In this document: in pieces, positions 1 to 7,550 of the stretch | How the letters are laid out: each line of letters starts with the position of its first letter | Numbering within the stretch: the first letter of the stretch is position 1 | Source of the DNA: JBFLYZ01 sp040756415 | Lineage (GTDB): Bacteria; Bacteroidota; Bacteroidia; JADZBD01 | DNA: 64,000 nt | NCBI GenBank assembly: GCA_040756415.1 | Contig: JBFLYZ010000014.1 | Span: 1-64,000 of the forward strand | Reading direction: 5' to 3' | Made by a program: the position numbers and the translations under genes | The notes under the pieces: model-generated | The model's database searches: none | What the model was told of the DNA's origin: nothing | What the model saw: only the letters and a program-made list of their open reading frames with translations

Positions 1-599
1 AAATACTTGCGTTTTATGGGGTGAGTTACCGCAAGTAGACCAAAGACCAGGAAAGAGCCAAATAATTCGATCGACATGGTCCACATGCTGGTATCATAAT
101 CATGGTAGCCGAGAAACATAACCCCATATGCTACATGTTCGAGAAAGACCCCAAATAACGACCCCTGTGCCGGCCATAAGGTGCCCAACCACCATTCACT
201 GTGAGATATCGCTGAGACTTCTACATGTTTATATAAAGAGAACCGAAGCAGTATAAATGAAATTATAAGCGTGAATGCAACCGGAATAAACAATCTGAAA
301 AATCGTCTTTTTGCGGCTGACATGATAACGGAAAAATTGTTTGACTGCCAGTATTTTCTGCTCAGAACAAAGCCGCTCAGAACAAAAAATACGGTAACGC
401 AAAAATTCCCGTTGGTAAGAACATTTATAGGGCTGGAATAATAATACCGCTCCCAACTTCCCAGATGTGCCCGATCCGGGTTACCATCGTAAGCTCCCGG
501 GTAAAAGGCAAGCATGAAATGATGCGACAGCACCATAAAAGCGGCAATCCCGCGCAACCCTTCCAGGTATTGTATTTTATTGGAGGGGGCGCCCTGCAT
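1..599 (-). CDS. Acyltransferase family 3 (OafA-like) membrane protein, C-terminus cut by window edge
   Basis: Partial gene: the first 199 codons are visible and the frame is open to base 1. The N-terminus reads YLEGLRGIAAFMVLSHHF, the family-3 acyltransferase start (LRGIAAxxVhxxHF with the essential His in the first membrane helix), followed by FFVLSGFVLSRKYW and FFRLFIPVAFTLIISFILL. Enzymes of this family are integral inner-membrane proteins that move acetyl or other acyl groups onto polysaccharide, lipid or peptide acceptors. The ATG at 599-597 shares its A with the TGA stop of the upstream small gene (TGATG), so translation is probably coupled. The acceptor cannot be predicted. Confidence 0.88.
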   Translation of the reverse strand, partial: MQGAPSNKIQYLEGLRGIAAFMVLSHHFMLAFYPGAYDGNPDRAHLGSWERYYYSSPINVLTNGNFCVTVFFVLSGFVLSRKYWQSNNFSVIMSAAKRRFFRLFIPVAFTLIISFILLRFSLYKHVEVSAISHSEWWLGTLWPAQGSLFGVFLEHVAYGVMFLGYHDYDTSMWTMSIELFGSFLVFGLLAVTHPIKRKY

Positions 600-838
600 C
601 AGTCGGAAGTCTTGGAGCCTGACACACCACTTTCAATCTTTTTTATTTCCTGTTGGGCAGCAGCAATTATATTGCTTAAATGGTCTTGTATGGCTTTAGT
701 CAGGAATTTTTTATTGTGTAACAGGGTTTTTTGTGTCCTATCGATCAGTTGTTCACAGTAAGTTAATCGTTCGTATTCTGGTAGCGCACTGATTACCTTG
801 TCATATACCGAGTCCAACTCCTTTAAGCTTCTGTTCAT
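599..838 (-). CDS. Small charged helical protein (79 aa), coupled to the acyltransferase
   Basis: 79 residues, mostly alpha-helical by composition, with heptad-like stretches (LDSVYDKVISALPEYERL and IQDHLSNIIAAAQQEIKKIE). It has no signal peptide or membrane segment. Its stop overlaps the start codon of the acyltransferase by one base, the main evidence that it is a real gene. I do not recognise the family. A start downstream of 838 is possible, and a spurious frame cannot be fully excluded. Confidence 0.5.
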   Translation of the reverse strand: MNRSLKELDSVYDKVISALPEYERLTYCEQLIDRTQKTLLHNKKFLTKAIQDHLSNIIAAAQQEIKKIESGVSGSKTSD

Positions 839-1062
839 AAAACGCAGGATTTACCGGAAACCGCGACCGGAAGCAAACGACAAATATGCATTTACTGCTT
901 CCGGCACGGAATCCGGGATTAACCAACCAAACTATGAAAGTAGATGAGCAACACAGCAGCAAGCGACAGATACAAAATTGCCGCACTTACAACGAGCAAC
1001 TTTGTCCTGCGGCACTTGACCGTTGAGTAAAACATGTATGAGAAAATTTTATCAATCACGGG
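839..1062. other. Intergenic region with one inverted repeat
   Basis: 224 bases between two minus-strand genes. CCGGAAGCA at 867-875 is repeated as TGCTTCCGG at 896-904 (9 bp, 20-nt spacer). There is no T-run next to it, so it may be an operator or a weak terminator for the lipoprotein gene. Short frames here look random. Confidence 0.35.
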
Positions 1063-1500
1063 TCACTTCGATATGAGGTGAACTTCCACCTGGTCGCTCC
1101 CATTCATTACTGTAAACCAGAATTCCTTATTTTTAAGTCTTAGAATGTTCCATATATCACTGCCGGTTCCGCTGAAGCTCACTCCACCGCTGATTTGTAC
1201 TAAAATGGATTTTTTGCTATCTGTAAATTCCCACACGCCTGTTTTCGTATTGCCGCTTCCGGATTGCAAATCAACTTCTGTCCAGGTGACTTTTCCCTCT
1301 TTGGTCAGATCTATAGTTATGTCCTCTGCGGAAAGTACGGCTGCGGTCAAGTCGACACCATTTTCATAGTATTTCTCTATTTTCCATGTATTATCTACCC
1401 TCGCCTTTTTTGAACGGAGGCTGAATACAGGACCCTCCTCGTATTTTTTACACGCGCTAATGATTACAATTATCCCGAGTACGAACACTACCTTCTTCAT
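1063..1500 (-). CDS. Lipocalin-like lipoprotein, 145 aa
   Basis: N-terminal lipoprotein signal MKKVVFVLGIIVIISAC with the lipobox Cys at residue 17. The mature part resembles the Bacteroidota lipocalin-like/DUF5004 layout: a 'TWKIEKYYENG' start, then alternating strand-like segments with GVWEFTDSKKSI and an IWNILRLKNKEFWF motif. Such proteins sit on the outer membrane or in the periplasm. Ligand and role are unknown. It lies 27 bases downstream of a T9SS protein gene on the same strand and may be cotranscribed with it. The family call is moderate; the lipoprotein call is firm. Confidence 0.75.
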   Translation of the reverse strand: MKKVVFVLGIIVIISACKKYEEGPVFSLRSKKARVDNTWKIEKYYENGVDLTAAVLSAEDITIDLTKEGKVTWTEVDLQSGSGNTKTGVWEFTDSKKSILVQISGGVSFSGTGSDIWNILRLKNKEFWFTVMNGSDQVEVHLISK

Positions 1501-1527
1501 TTTTTTGATTGTTTTAGATTTATGTAA

Positions 1528-2775
1528 TTAGTGGATGATCAGTTTGCCAGTTGAAACCACAGTGCTCCGCTCTTTGATTCGGACAAGATACAGTCCATTG
1601 GAACAAAAGGAAAGGTCAATTTCTGTGTGAGACTCTCCAATCGCCTGTGAATAAATAATCCTTCCGCTTGAATCCAGGATTTCTACCGTTGCTCCGGGTA
1701 ACTCCCAATCCTGAGCAGCCAATGTGAAATGCCCCGTACAGGGATTGGGGAAAATACCGGGTTTAATATTCGCTTCAGAGTGCGCCATGCCAACCGGGCT
1801 TGTGCCATAGAAATAAACCGCCCCGTTATCTCCGCAATACCATCCAAGGCTGTTGTTTTTCATATGAACGGAATTAATGTTATTCACCGTGCTGCTGACT
1901 TGCGGCAACCAGGTATTGCCGCTATCCGTGGTATACACAATAGTTCCGCCAGCGCCAACCGCCCAACCATTTGCAGCACTGGCAAACGACACATCGAGCA
2001 AATCATTAACCGTTCCGCTTATTTTAGGAATCCAGGTGTTTCCGCTATCATTGGTCATTATTATTATTCCGCCCTGCCCGACAGCAATCGCGCGTGCCGG
2101 GTTAAATGCAAAAAGCGAAAATAAATCTCCAGCTAAAGTATTGGTTTGTAAGTTCCACGTAGTGCCACCGTTGCTGGTATGAATAATGGTGCCTCCCGTT
2201 CCCGGGTCGGAGCCCACGGCCCAACCGTGATTCTGATCAGCAAAATCTATAGATAAGAGATCTTCACCCGTGGATGTAACCTGAGGCGCCCAGGAAGATC
2301 CGGCATTATTCGTGCGTGCTACATATCCGTTTCGGCCGCTTACCCAGCCAATCGAGCTTGTTGCAAAATCCACGTCAAAAAGGCGTTCTGCAAACGAGAC
2401 GGTATCCCTTACCCATGTGGCGCCACCATTGTTGGTCATAATGGAAGCGCCAGAACCGGTTGTTTGAAATTTTCCAACGGCAATGAGTGCAGATGTGCTG
2501 AAAACATAGCTTGACAGTATTTGGATGCTATCTGAGCCCATGTTCTGAACATTCCAGGTAAGGCCCTGATTTGTTGTTTTCTTAATAATTCCTTTCCGGA
2601 AAACAGGTCCGGATACAGAATCCCCAAAGAACCAGCCGGTACTATTGTCGCCTGCGAAGTTAATGTTGTGTAAGTTGGAGAGGGTTTGCCCGTTTTCAGC
2701 CCACCATGCAGGTGACTGAGCTGAAAGTGAAGCCGTTATCGAAGCTAAAGACAAGAAAGTATAGATTCGTCTCAT
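1528..2775 (-). CDS. Secreted YCF48/BNR-repeat protein with T9SS sorting domain, 415 aa
   Basis: Signal peptide MRRIYTFLSLASITASLSAQ, then about six repeats of the YCF48/photosynthesis-BNR type (FADQNHGWAVGS, IIHTSNGGTTWNLQ, FASAANGWAVGAGGTIVYTT, TDSGNTWLPQ), which build a beta-propeller. Residues from about 335 form a type A T9SS C-terminal domain (KPGIFPNPCTGHF ... SNGLYLVRIKE ... GKLIIH), so the protein should be exported and attached to or released from the cell surface. In plants and cyanobacteria Ycf48 is a photosystem II assembly factor, but in Bacteroidota this repeat is only a surface or secreted propeller. The ligand is unknown. Confidence 0.85.
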   Translation of the reverse strand: MRRIYTFLSLASITASLSAQSPAWWAENGQTLSNLHNINFAGDNSTGWFFGDSVSGPVFRKGIIKKTTNQGLTWNVQNMGSDSIQILSSYVFSTSALIAVGKFQTTGSGASIMTNNGGATWVRDTVSFAERLFDVDFATSSIGWVSGRNGYVARTNNAGSSWAPQVTSTGEDLLSIDFADQNHGWAVGSDPGTGGTIIHTSNGGTTWNLQTNTLAGDLFSLFAFNPARAIAVGQGGIIIMTNDSGNTWIPKISGTVNDLLDVSFASAANGWAVGAGGTIVYTTDSGNTWLPQVSSTVNNINSVHMKNNSLGWYCGDNGAVYFYGTSPVGMAHSEANIKPGIFPNPCTGHFTLAAQDWELPGATVEILDSSGRIIYSQAIGESHTEIDLSFCSNGLYLVRIKERSTVVSTGKLIIH

Positions 2776-2854
2776 AACGAAGTGTTTGTTTCACCAGGAA
2801 GACGAATAGAATCAAAAAAAGGTTGGAATAGAAGGAAATTTTATCTGTTTATTG

Positions 2855-4111
2855 CTAATACACATACTTTAATCCCAGATCAAATCCAACAGATGCATTG
2901 TAAGTGCGATTGAAGCTGCTGGGAGAAAGGGAATTTCCCTTATAGATGTTTTTAAGCCCTATATCCGCTATAATTGCGGGTGACAAAAGAAAATGCTTAT
3001 TTAAAACAATATTACATACGTAGCCGAAGCGTAGCCCAAAGTCTGACTTCGAATAAGTTTCAACCAGCGCGTCATTTCCCTTTTTCAGAAATGCGAAATT
3101 AGCACCGGCTATCAAGCCACCGCTGGTATATACATTGTTTTTAATAGCCCGGTAAGGAGCATTTCTTTTAATGGAAGCGTTAAACATCATAAAACGCAAT
3201 TTTATCTGTTTTTCCGTGTAGGTCCCTTCATTATAAACATGATAGGTCTGCCCCTGCTGGGAATTAATATACCAATTCAACTCCGTGCTTAATTGCGAAC
3301 TTAAGCAATAACCAGCGGATACCCCATAGGCATGACCAAAATGTAAATTTGCCTGGTCAAGAGTTCGGGATCCCAAAGCCCTGAGAGTCGCATTATTTAA
3401 TAACCACGTATTTTTAAAGGAATAAATTCCTCCCAAATAGAATCCGGTTAAAGGACCGGTTTTCTCAGTTTTCTCAAGCGGGTCAGGGGAGGTGCCCGTT
3501 ACTGCAGGGATTGGGTGAAATGAAGTATCGTTGCGCTGCACAGTAATAAAGGTTATTGGCAGCGGCAGAACAGGGAATAAATCACCTGTGTATACAGAGT
3601 CACTTATTTTTTCCGGCTTTATGAGGTAGGGAATAACCTCCGGATTGTTACTTCCCGGATTGCCTTCAGAAATGGGTTTAAGCTTTGTCGTAAAGTAAGA
3701 ATCATCAGATAAAACATTGGTTCCCGGGCCAAGCAAAACTCCATTTTTGTAACTGTCAACGTTTTTCTGGCGATTATCAGTTGAAACAATACCGCCATGT
3801 TGCTCGTTGATTTTGCCCTTTTCATGAGCAATGCCATTATTACCTGAATATGAACCTTTATTCTGTGAATCATCAGATGGGAACAACAATGCGCCTGCTC
3901 CTCCTAAAACTAAAAGAAGCGCGAAAGAATACAGAATTCTCCTGGTGTTTTTTTTCCTCCTGTCAATAACAGCCAGCCTGGCATTCACGCTCACCCACAC
4001 ATCTTCCATGTCCAATTGATTGGAAATGCCATTCCAAACTTCATCCGGAGGAGCTTCATTCAAGCCTTCGAATCCCTTTTTATACCAATCGTTGAATTCT
4101 TCCGGTTCCAT
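2855..4111 (-). CDS. Membrane-anchored anti-sigma-like / outer membrane beta-barrel protein, 418 aa
   Basis: Residues 1-57 are cytoplasmic-type (MEPEEFNDWYKKGFEGL ... DRRKKNTRR), followed by one membrane helix at about 58-78 (ILYSFALLLVLGGAGALLF). A low-complexity linker comes next, then about 190 C-terminal residues with alternating aromatic strands (GFYLGGIYSFKN, VSAGYCLSSQLSTELNWYIN, ASVGFDLGLKYVY) typical of an OmpA/PorT-like barrel. The start codon directly abuts the stop of the ECF sigma gene, so the N-terminus is a candidate anti-sigma domain. This helix-plus-barrel layout next to an ECF sigma factor recurs in Bacteroidota. How it spans both membranes is inferred, not shown. Confidence 0.72.
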   Translation of the reverse strand: MEPEEFNDWYKKGFEGLNEAPPDEVWNGISNQLDMEDVWVSVNARLAVIDRRKKNTRRILYSFALLLVLGGAGALLFPSDDSQNKGSYSGNNGIAHEKGKINEQHGGIVSTDNRQKNVDSYKNGVLLGPGTNVLSDDSYFTTKLKPISEGNPGSNNPEVIPYLIKPEKISDSVYTGDLFPVLPLPITFITVQRNDTSFHPIPAVTGTSPDPLEKTEKTGPLTGFYLGGIYSFKNTWLLNNATLRALGSRTLDQANLHFGHAYGVSAGYCLSSQLSTELNWYINSQQGQTYHVYNEGTYTEKQIKLRFMMFNASIKRNAPYRAIKNNVYTSGGLIAGANFAFLKKGNDALVETYSKSDFGLRFGYVCNIVLNKHFLLSPAIIADIGLKNIYKGNSLSPSSFNRTYNASVGFDLGLKYVY

Positions 4112-4690
4112 TTAGGCGTTCTTGAATGTTTCTGCTATCATTTTCACATTATATAATTTCCCAATCCAGTGCTGTAACAAGACCCTTGCTCTTGAGAATT
4201 GCGATTTCGATGTTCCTTTGGTAATATTCAGCATTTCAGCAATTTCATTATGGCTGTAACCCTCAACGACATATAAATTAAAAATAATCCTCGCTCCCTC
4301 CGGCAGTTTATGAATAAGTTCAAGCAGTTCCTTTTCAAGAATTTTATCAGGTAAGGAAACCTCAAATGCTGCTGTGCTTATCTCTTCTATGTGCAGGTTG
4401 CGATGGTCGCGAATAAACACTCTGTAATGGTCAATGGCCGTATTTATAATTATTCGTCTTATCCAACCCTCCAGTGACCCTTCTCCCTTATAGTTTTTTA
4501 ATGAAGTGAAAACCTTTATGAACCCTTCCTGGAGAATATCCTTTGCGGCATCGCGGTCACTGATATATCCCAGGCAAACCCCGAACATTTTTGATGCATA
4601 TTTTTTATACAGCATTTCCTGGTATTTCCTGTCACCAGTAATACACTTGGATACGAGTTCCTCATCGGTCAAAACGGAATGATCTTGCAC
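4112..4690 (-). CDS. ECF (sigma-70 family) RNA polymerase sigma factor, 192 aa
   Basis: Region 2 is visible in DAAKDILQEGFIKVFTSL and GSLEGWIRRIIINTAIDHYR (core binding and -10 recognition). Region 4 is visible as LPEGARIIFNLYVVEGYSHN and EIAEMLNITKGTSKSQFSRA, a helix-turn-helix for -35 recognition. The length is normal for an ECF factor. It is followed with no gap by the membrane/barrel protein, which probably holds it inactive, and preceded by a lipoprotein gene 22 bases upstream. The three likely form one envelope-stress or surface-signal operon. Confidence 0.92.
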   Translation of the reverse strand: MQDHSVLTDEELVSKCITGDRKYQEMLYKKYASKMFGVCLGYISDRDAAKDILQEGFIKVFTSLKNYKGEGSLEGWIRRIIINTAIDHYRVFIRDHRNLHIEEISTAAFEVSLPDKILEKELLELIHKLPEGARIIFNLYVVEGYSHNEIAEMLNITKGTSKSQFSRARVLLQHWIGKLYNVKMIAETFKNA

Positions 4691-4712
4691 AAGGTTGCTT
4701 TATAAATTCTCT

Positions 4713-5414
4713 TTAATTAATTATAACCTGGTTGCCGTCCCTTATTCGGTCAGCAGCAAGCTGGTAAATATCCTGATTGTCGTTTTCGCTGACAATAATT
4801 GTCTGAACGCCATTTACAATAGTAATATTTGCGCTGTCCAGCATGCTCTGCGGAACAACATCGAACCAATATTTCGGATTAAAAACAATTTTCGTAGTGG
4901 AGGGCTGATCCTCTATAAGAACTATTTCATTTCCGCCTGAAGAGCTTTGCGCGGTAATTTCAAAACTTTCACCGGAATTAAACTCAAACTGAACCGCTAA
5001 TGTATCATTGATTGTATTGATATACGTTCCGTAAATTACAAGATTAGGCATGCTGTTTTGCTGCTCTTCAGTCCGGACATTTAGATCTATTCTCGTATAG
5101 GTCCCCTGTGGAATATCGAAGGCTATGCCGGAAGACAGATTAATTGTACTTAGATCAATCTGGACATTCGGATCATAGTCCTTGCTGAAATCTACGTTAT
5201 TGCTTCCTTGTTTCCGCTCCCCATCAAAATCAATCCTGTCCAGAAGAATATACCCGGAGGTAAATTTTATCAACCCGCTCCCGGAATTAGAGTTAAGTTG
5301 AAAGCCAAAAGAAACATCGGTTGGCTTCTTCCACTTTTTTTCGCATGACGCGATAAGAAAAGATAAAGCGAGCAGAAAATAAACTGGTCTACTTTTAAAG
5401 CCGCTAGAAACCAT
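4713..5414 (-). CDS. Lipoprotein of unknown function, 233 aa
   Basis: I place the start at the internal ATG at 5414. The longer frame (to 5507) adds 31 residues before a clear lipoprotein signal, PVYFLLALSFLIASC. The mature protein is beta-rich, with a block 'ILLDRIDFDGERKQG' followed by 'FDIPQGTYTRIDLNV'. This recalls DUF4382-type periplasmic beta-sandwich proteins, but the match is only an impression. It precedes the ECF sigma gene by 22 bases and probably belongs to the same transcript. Confidence 0.7.
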   Translation of the reverse strand: MVSSGFKSRPVYFLLALSFLIASCEKKWKKPTDVSFGFQLNSNSGSGLIKFTSGYILLDRIDFDGERKQGSNNVDFSKDYDPNVQIDLSTINLSSGIAFDIPQGTYTRIDLNVRTEEQQNSMPNLVIYGTYINTINDTLAVQFEFNSGESFEITAQSSSGGNEIVLIEDQPSTTKIVFNPKYWFDVVPQSMLDSANITIVNGVQTIIVSENDNQDIYQLAADRIRDGNQVIIN

Positions 5415-5507
5415 GGTATTTGTTTTATTCAAATATACGGTGATATATATATAAGACGAAATTACTGACAAAAGGGTTGGAATTATATGTAGTATTGTGA
5501 AAATCAA

Positions 5508-5730
5508 TTAGTTGTGTTGATTCTCTTATACGCTGGCTGGTTGTTGATTATACTAAAATCCTATAAGGGGAGTTCAGGGTTCTCTATCAATCCAAAGCCG
5601 GGTTATTGGTAAGGGCTAAGACAGAATAGCCACATTAGGTCTTTAATTATGGCCATATTGTCATGAAAACCGGGGCGGCAAGCATTGGTTTCTAAATTGC
5701 GTAACTTTACGCATACTAAAAAACCAACAC
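5508..5730. promoter_or_regulatory. Divergent intergenic region with palindrome in front of lemA
   Basis: TGCGTAA at 5698-5704 and TTACGCA at 5707-5713 form a perfect 7-bp inverted repeat with a 2-nt centre, 17 bases before the lemA ATG. It overlaps TAACTTTA (5702-5709), one mismatch from the Bacteroidota -7 box TAnnTTTG. A repressor bound here would block the promoter. Nothing else is recognisable in these 223 bases. Confidence 0.4.
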
Positions 5731-6339
5731 ATGAACAGAGGTACAATTGTCCTTTTAGTTATAGGTTTATTTATTGCTCTCGTAGGCTTCAATGCCTGCA
5801 ACGCCTATAATAACATGAACAAAATGGAAAAAGCCGTTGGAGCCCAGTGGACCCAGGTCGAGAACGCCTACCAGCGCAGGAATGACCTGATCCCTAACCT
5901 GGTGGCAACGGTGAAGAACTATGCCGATTTTGAGCGATCAACGCTGGAGGCCGTTGTGAACGCCCGTTCCAAGGCCACGCAGGTAACAATAGACCCCACC
6001 AAGCTGGATGCACAATCGCTGCAGAAGTTCCAGCAGGTGCAGGGCGAGGTGAGCTCCACCCTGGGCAGGCTGCTGGCCGTTGCCGAGAATTATCCTGATC
6101 TCAAAGCAAACCAGAACTTTCTCAATCTCCAGACCCAGCTCGAGGGCACCGAAAACCGCATTACGAACGAACGCAGGGTGTTCATTGAAATGACCCGTGA
6201 TTACAATACCAGCATTACTATGTTCCCGCGCAGGATATGGGCCGGACTTTTCGGCTTCAAAGAAAAGCCCTCGTTCGAAATGACCGAAGGGGCCGACAAG
6301 ACCCCGGATGTGGATTCCCTCTTCAACAAGGGTAAGTAA
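5731..6339 (+). CDS. lemA: LemA family protein
   Basis: 202 aa. One N-terminal membrane helix (GTIVLLVIGLFIALVGFNAC) is followed by the long helical-bundle LemA domain with the hallmark QWTQVENAYQRRNDLIPNLV and AVVNARSKATQ. LemA proteins are membrane-anchored four-helix bundles of uncertain role that are usually encoded beside TPM-domain proteins, as here. The stop TAA and the next start share a base (TAATG), so translation of lemA and the following TPM gene is probably coupled. Confidence 0.95.
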   Translation: MNRGTIVLLVIGLFIALVGFNACNAYNNMNKMEKAVGAQWTQVENAYQRRNDLIPNLVATVKNYADFERSTLEAVVNARSKATQVTIDPTKLDAQSLQKFQQVQGEVSSTLGRLLAVAENYPDLKANQNFLNLQTQLEGTENRITNERRVFIEMTRDYNTSITMFPRRIWAGLFGFKEKPSFEMTEGADKTPDVDSLFNKGK

Positions 6340-6770
6340 TGACGGCAAAGGACTTTTTCAGCGAGGAGGAAAAGGCGGCTATACGTATGAGCATTGCCGC
6401 TGCCGAGCTGCACACCTCGGGCGAGATTCGTGTGCACGTAGAGGACAATGGCGGAACGGACGTGGTGAAGAAGGCCAAAAAAGTATTCGACCGGGAGGGT
6501 ATGCACAAGACCAAGGACAGGAACGGAGTGCTTTTTTTCATAGGAGCCAAAGACCACACCTTTGCGATTTACGGTGACAAGGGCATACACGAGCGCGTGC
6601 ACCAGGAGTTCTGGGATGGGATAAAGGACGAGCTGATGGGTTACTTCGCGGACAAGAAGTTCGCCCAGGGGCTTTGTGTCGCGGTAGAGAAAACGGGAGA
6701 AAAGCTCAAAGAGTTTTTCCCAAGGGAAAAGTCGGATAAAGACGAGCTGAGCAACGAGATCAGCTATTGA
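6339..6770 (+). CDS. TPM-domain protein without signal peptide, 143 aa
   Basis: The whole chain is one TPM (TLP18.3/Psb32/MOLO-1) phosphatase-like domain: SAAELHTSGEIRVHVEDN near the N-terminus, then KDRNGVLFFIGAKDHTFAIY and GDKGIHERVHQEFWDGIKDE. It has neither a signal peptide nor a membrane helix, unlike its downstream partner, so it would act in the cytoplasm or on the inner face of the membrane. It overlaps lemA by one base and is followed by the second TPM gene after a single base (TGATATG). The catalytic role of TPM domains in bacteria is unsettled. Confidence 0.88.
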   Translation: MTAKDFFSEEEKAAIRMSIAAAELHTSGEIRVHVEDNGGTDVVKKAKKVFDREGMHKTKDRNGVLFFIGAKDHTFAIYGDKGIHERVHQEFWDGIKDELMGYFADKKFAQGLCVAVEKTGEKLKEFFPREKSDKDELSNEISY

Positions 6771-6771
6771 T

Positions 6772-7530
6772 ATGAGAACAATTGCTTTCTTCCTGTCTTG
6801 CCTGTTTGCGCTGCCAGCGTACTCCCAGGATCCGTTCCTACCCGAAAAGCCGGGCCCGCCACGTCTTTACAACAACCTTTCGAAAGAGTTTCCCCAATTG
6901 CTTTCATCAGCGGAGGCCGGCATATTAGAAGAGAAATTGATAAGCATAGCCGAGGAGACATCCAACCAGGTGGCCGTGGTAATAGTGGATGATTTCGGGG
7001 GCAGCGATGCGAATGATTTTGGCACCCGCCTTTTCAACAAATGGGGAATAGGTAAGGATAATAAAGATAACGGGGTGCTTATCCTGGTCAAGCCCACCGA
7101 GCGGGACGGGGGACGGGAAGTGTTTATTGTAACCGGCTACGGCCTGGAGTCCGTACTGCCCGATATTACCTGTAAGAAGATCATCGAGCGTGACATGCTG
7201 CCGCACTTCCGCAATGGAGACTATTCCAAAGGCCTGCTCACGGGCGTTGATGTGATCTATGGCTTCATCAAGGGCGAGATCAGTGAAAAGGACTATAGCG
7301 CCAGGGACAGGGGAGGCAAGATACCCTGGAAATATGTTGTCATCGCCATCATCCTTTTCATCATCATCAGCCGCATAGGCCGCGGTTTTGGCGGGGGCTA
7401 TACCATCGGTCGCGGGGGCTATTACCGTGGCGGGTTTGGCGGTTTCGGAGGCTTTGGAGGAGGAGGAGGCGGATTCGGTGGCTTCGGAGGCGGCAGCTCG
7501 GGCGGTGGAGGAGCGGGAGGCAGGTGGTGA
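6772..7530 (+). CDS. TPM-domain protein, secreted/membrane-anchored, Gly-rich tail (YgcG-like), 252 aa
   Basis: Signal peptide to about residue 19 (FLSCLFALPAYSQ). The TPM domain spans about residues 40-165 (ETSNQVAVVIVDDFGGSDAN, FNKWGIGKDNKDNGVLILV, GYGLESVLPDITCKKIIE). A membrane helix follows at about 183-202 (WKYVVIAIILFIIISRIG), then a very glycine-rich tail. This is the classic YgcG architecture and faces the periplasm. It completes a lemA-TPM-TPM operon. An envelope quality-control or stress role is often suggested for such clusters but is not proven here. Confidence 0.92.
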   Translation: MRTIAFFLSCLFALPAYSQDPFLPEKPGPPRLYNNLSKEFPQLLSSAEAGILEEKLISIAEETSNQVAVVIVDDFGGSDANDFGTRLFNKWGIGKDNKDNGVLILVKPTERDGGREVFIVTGYGLESVLPDITCKKIIERDMLPHFRNGDYSKGLLTGVDVIYGFIKGEISEKDYSARDRGGKIPWKYVVIAIILFIIISRIGRGFGGGYTIGRGGYYRGGFGGFGGFGGGGGGFGGFGGGSSGGGGAGGRW

Positions 7531-7550
7531 GCCCGCCTTTCCGTCCGCGA

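Noticed and set aside
801..986. 61-codon minus-strand frame overlapping the small helical protein
   Set aside because: It overlaps a better candidate (599-838) and its Cys-rich sequence shows no family or start signal.
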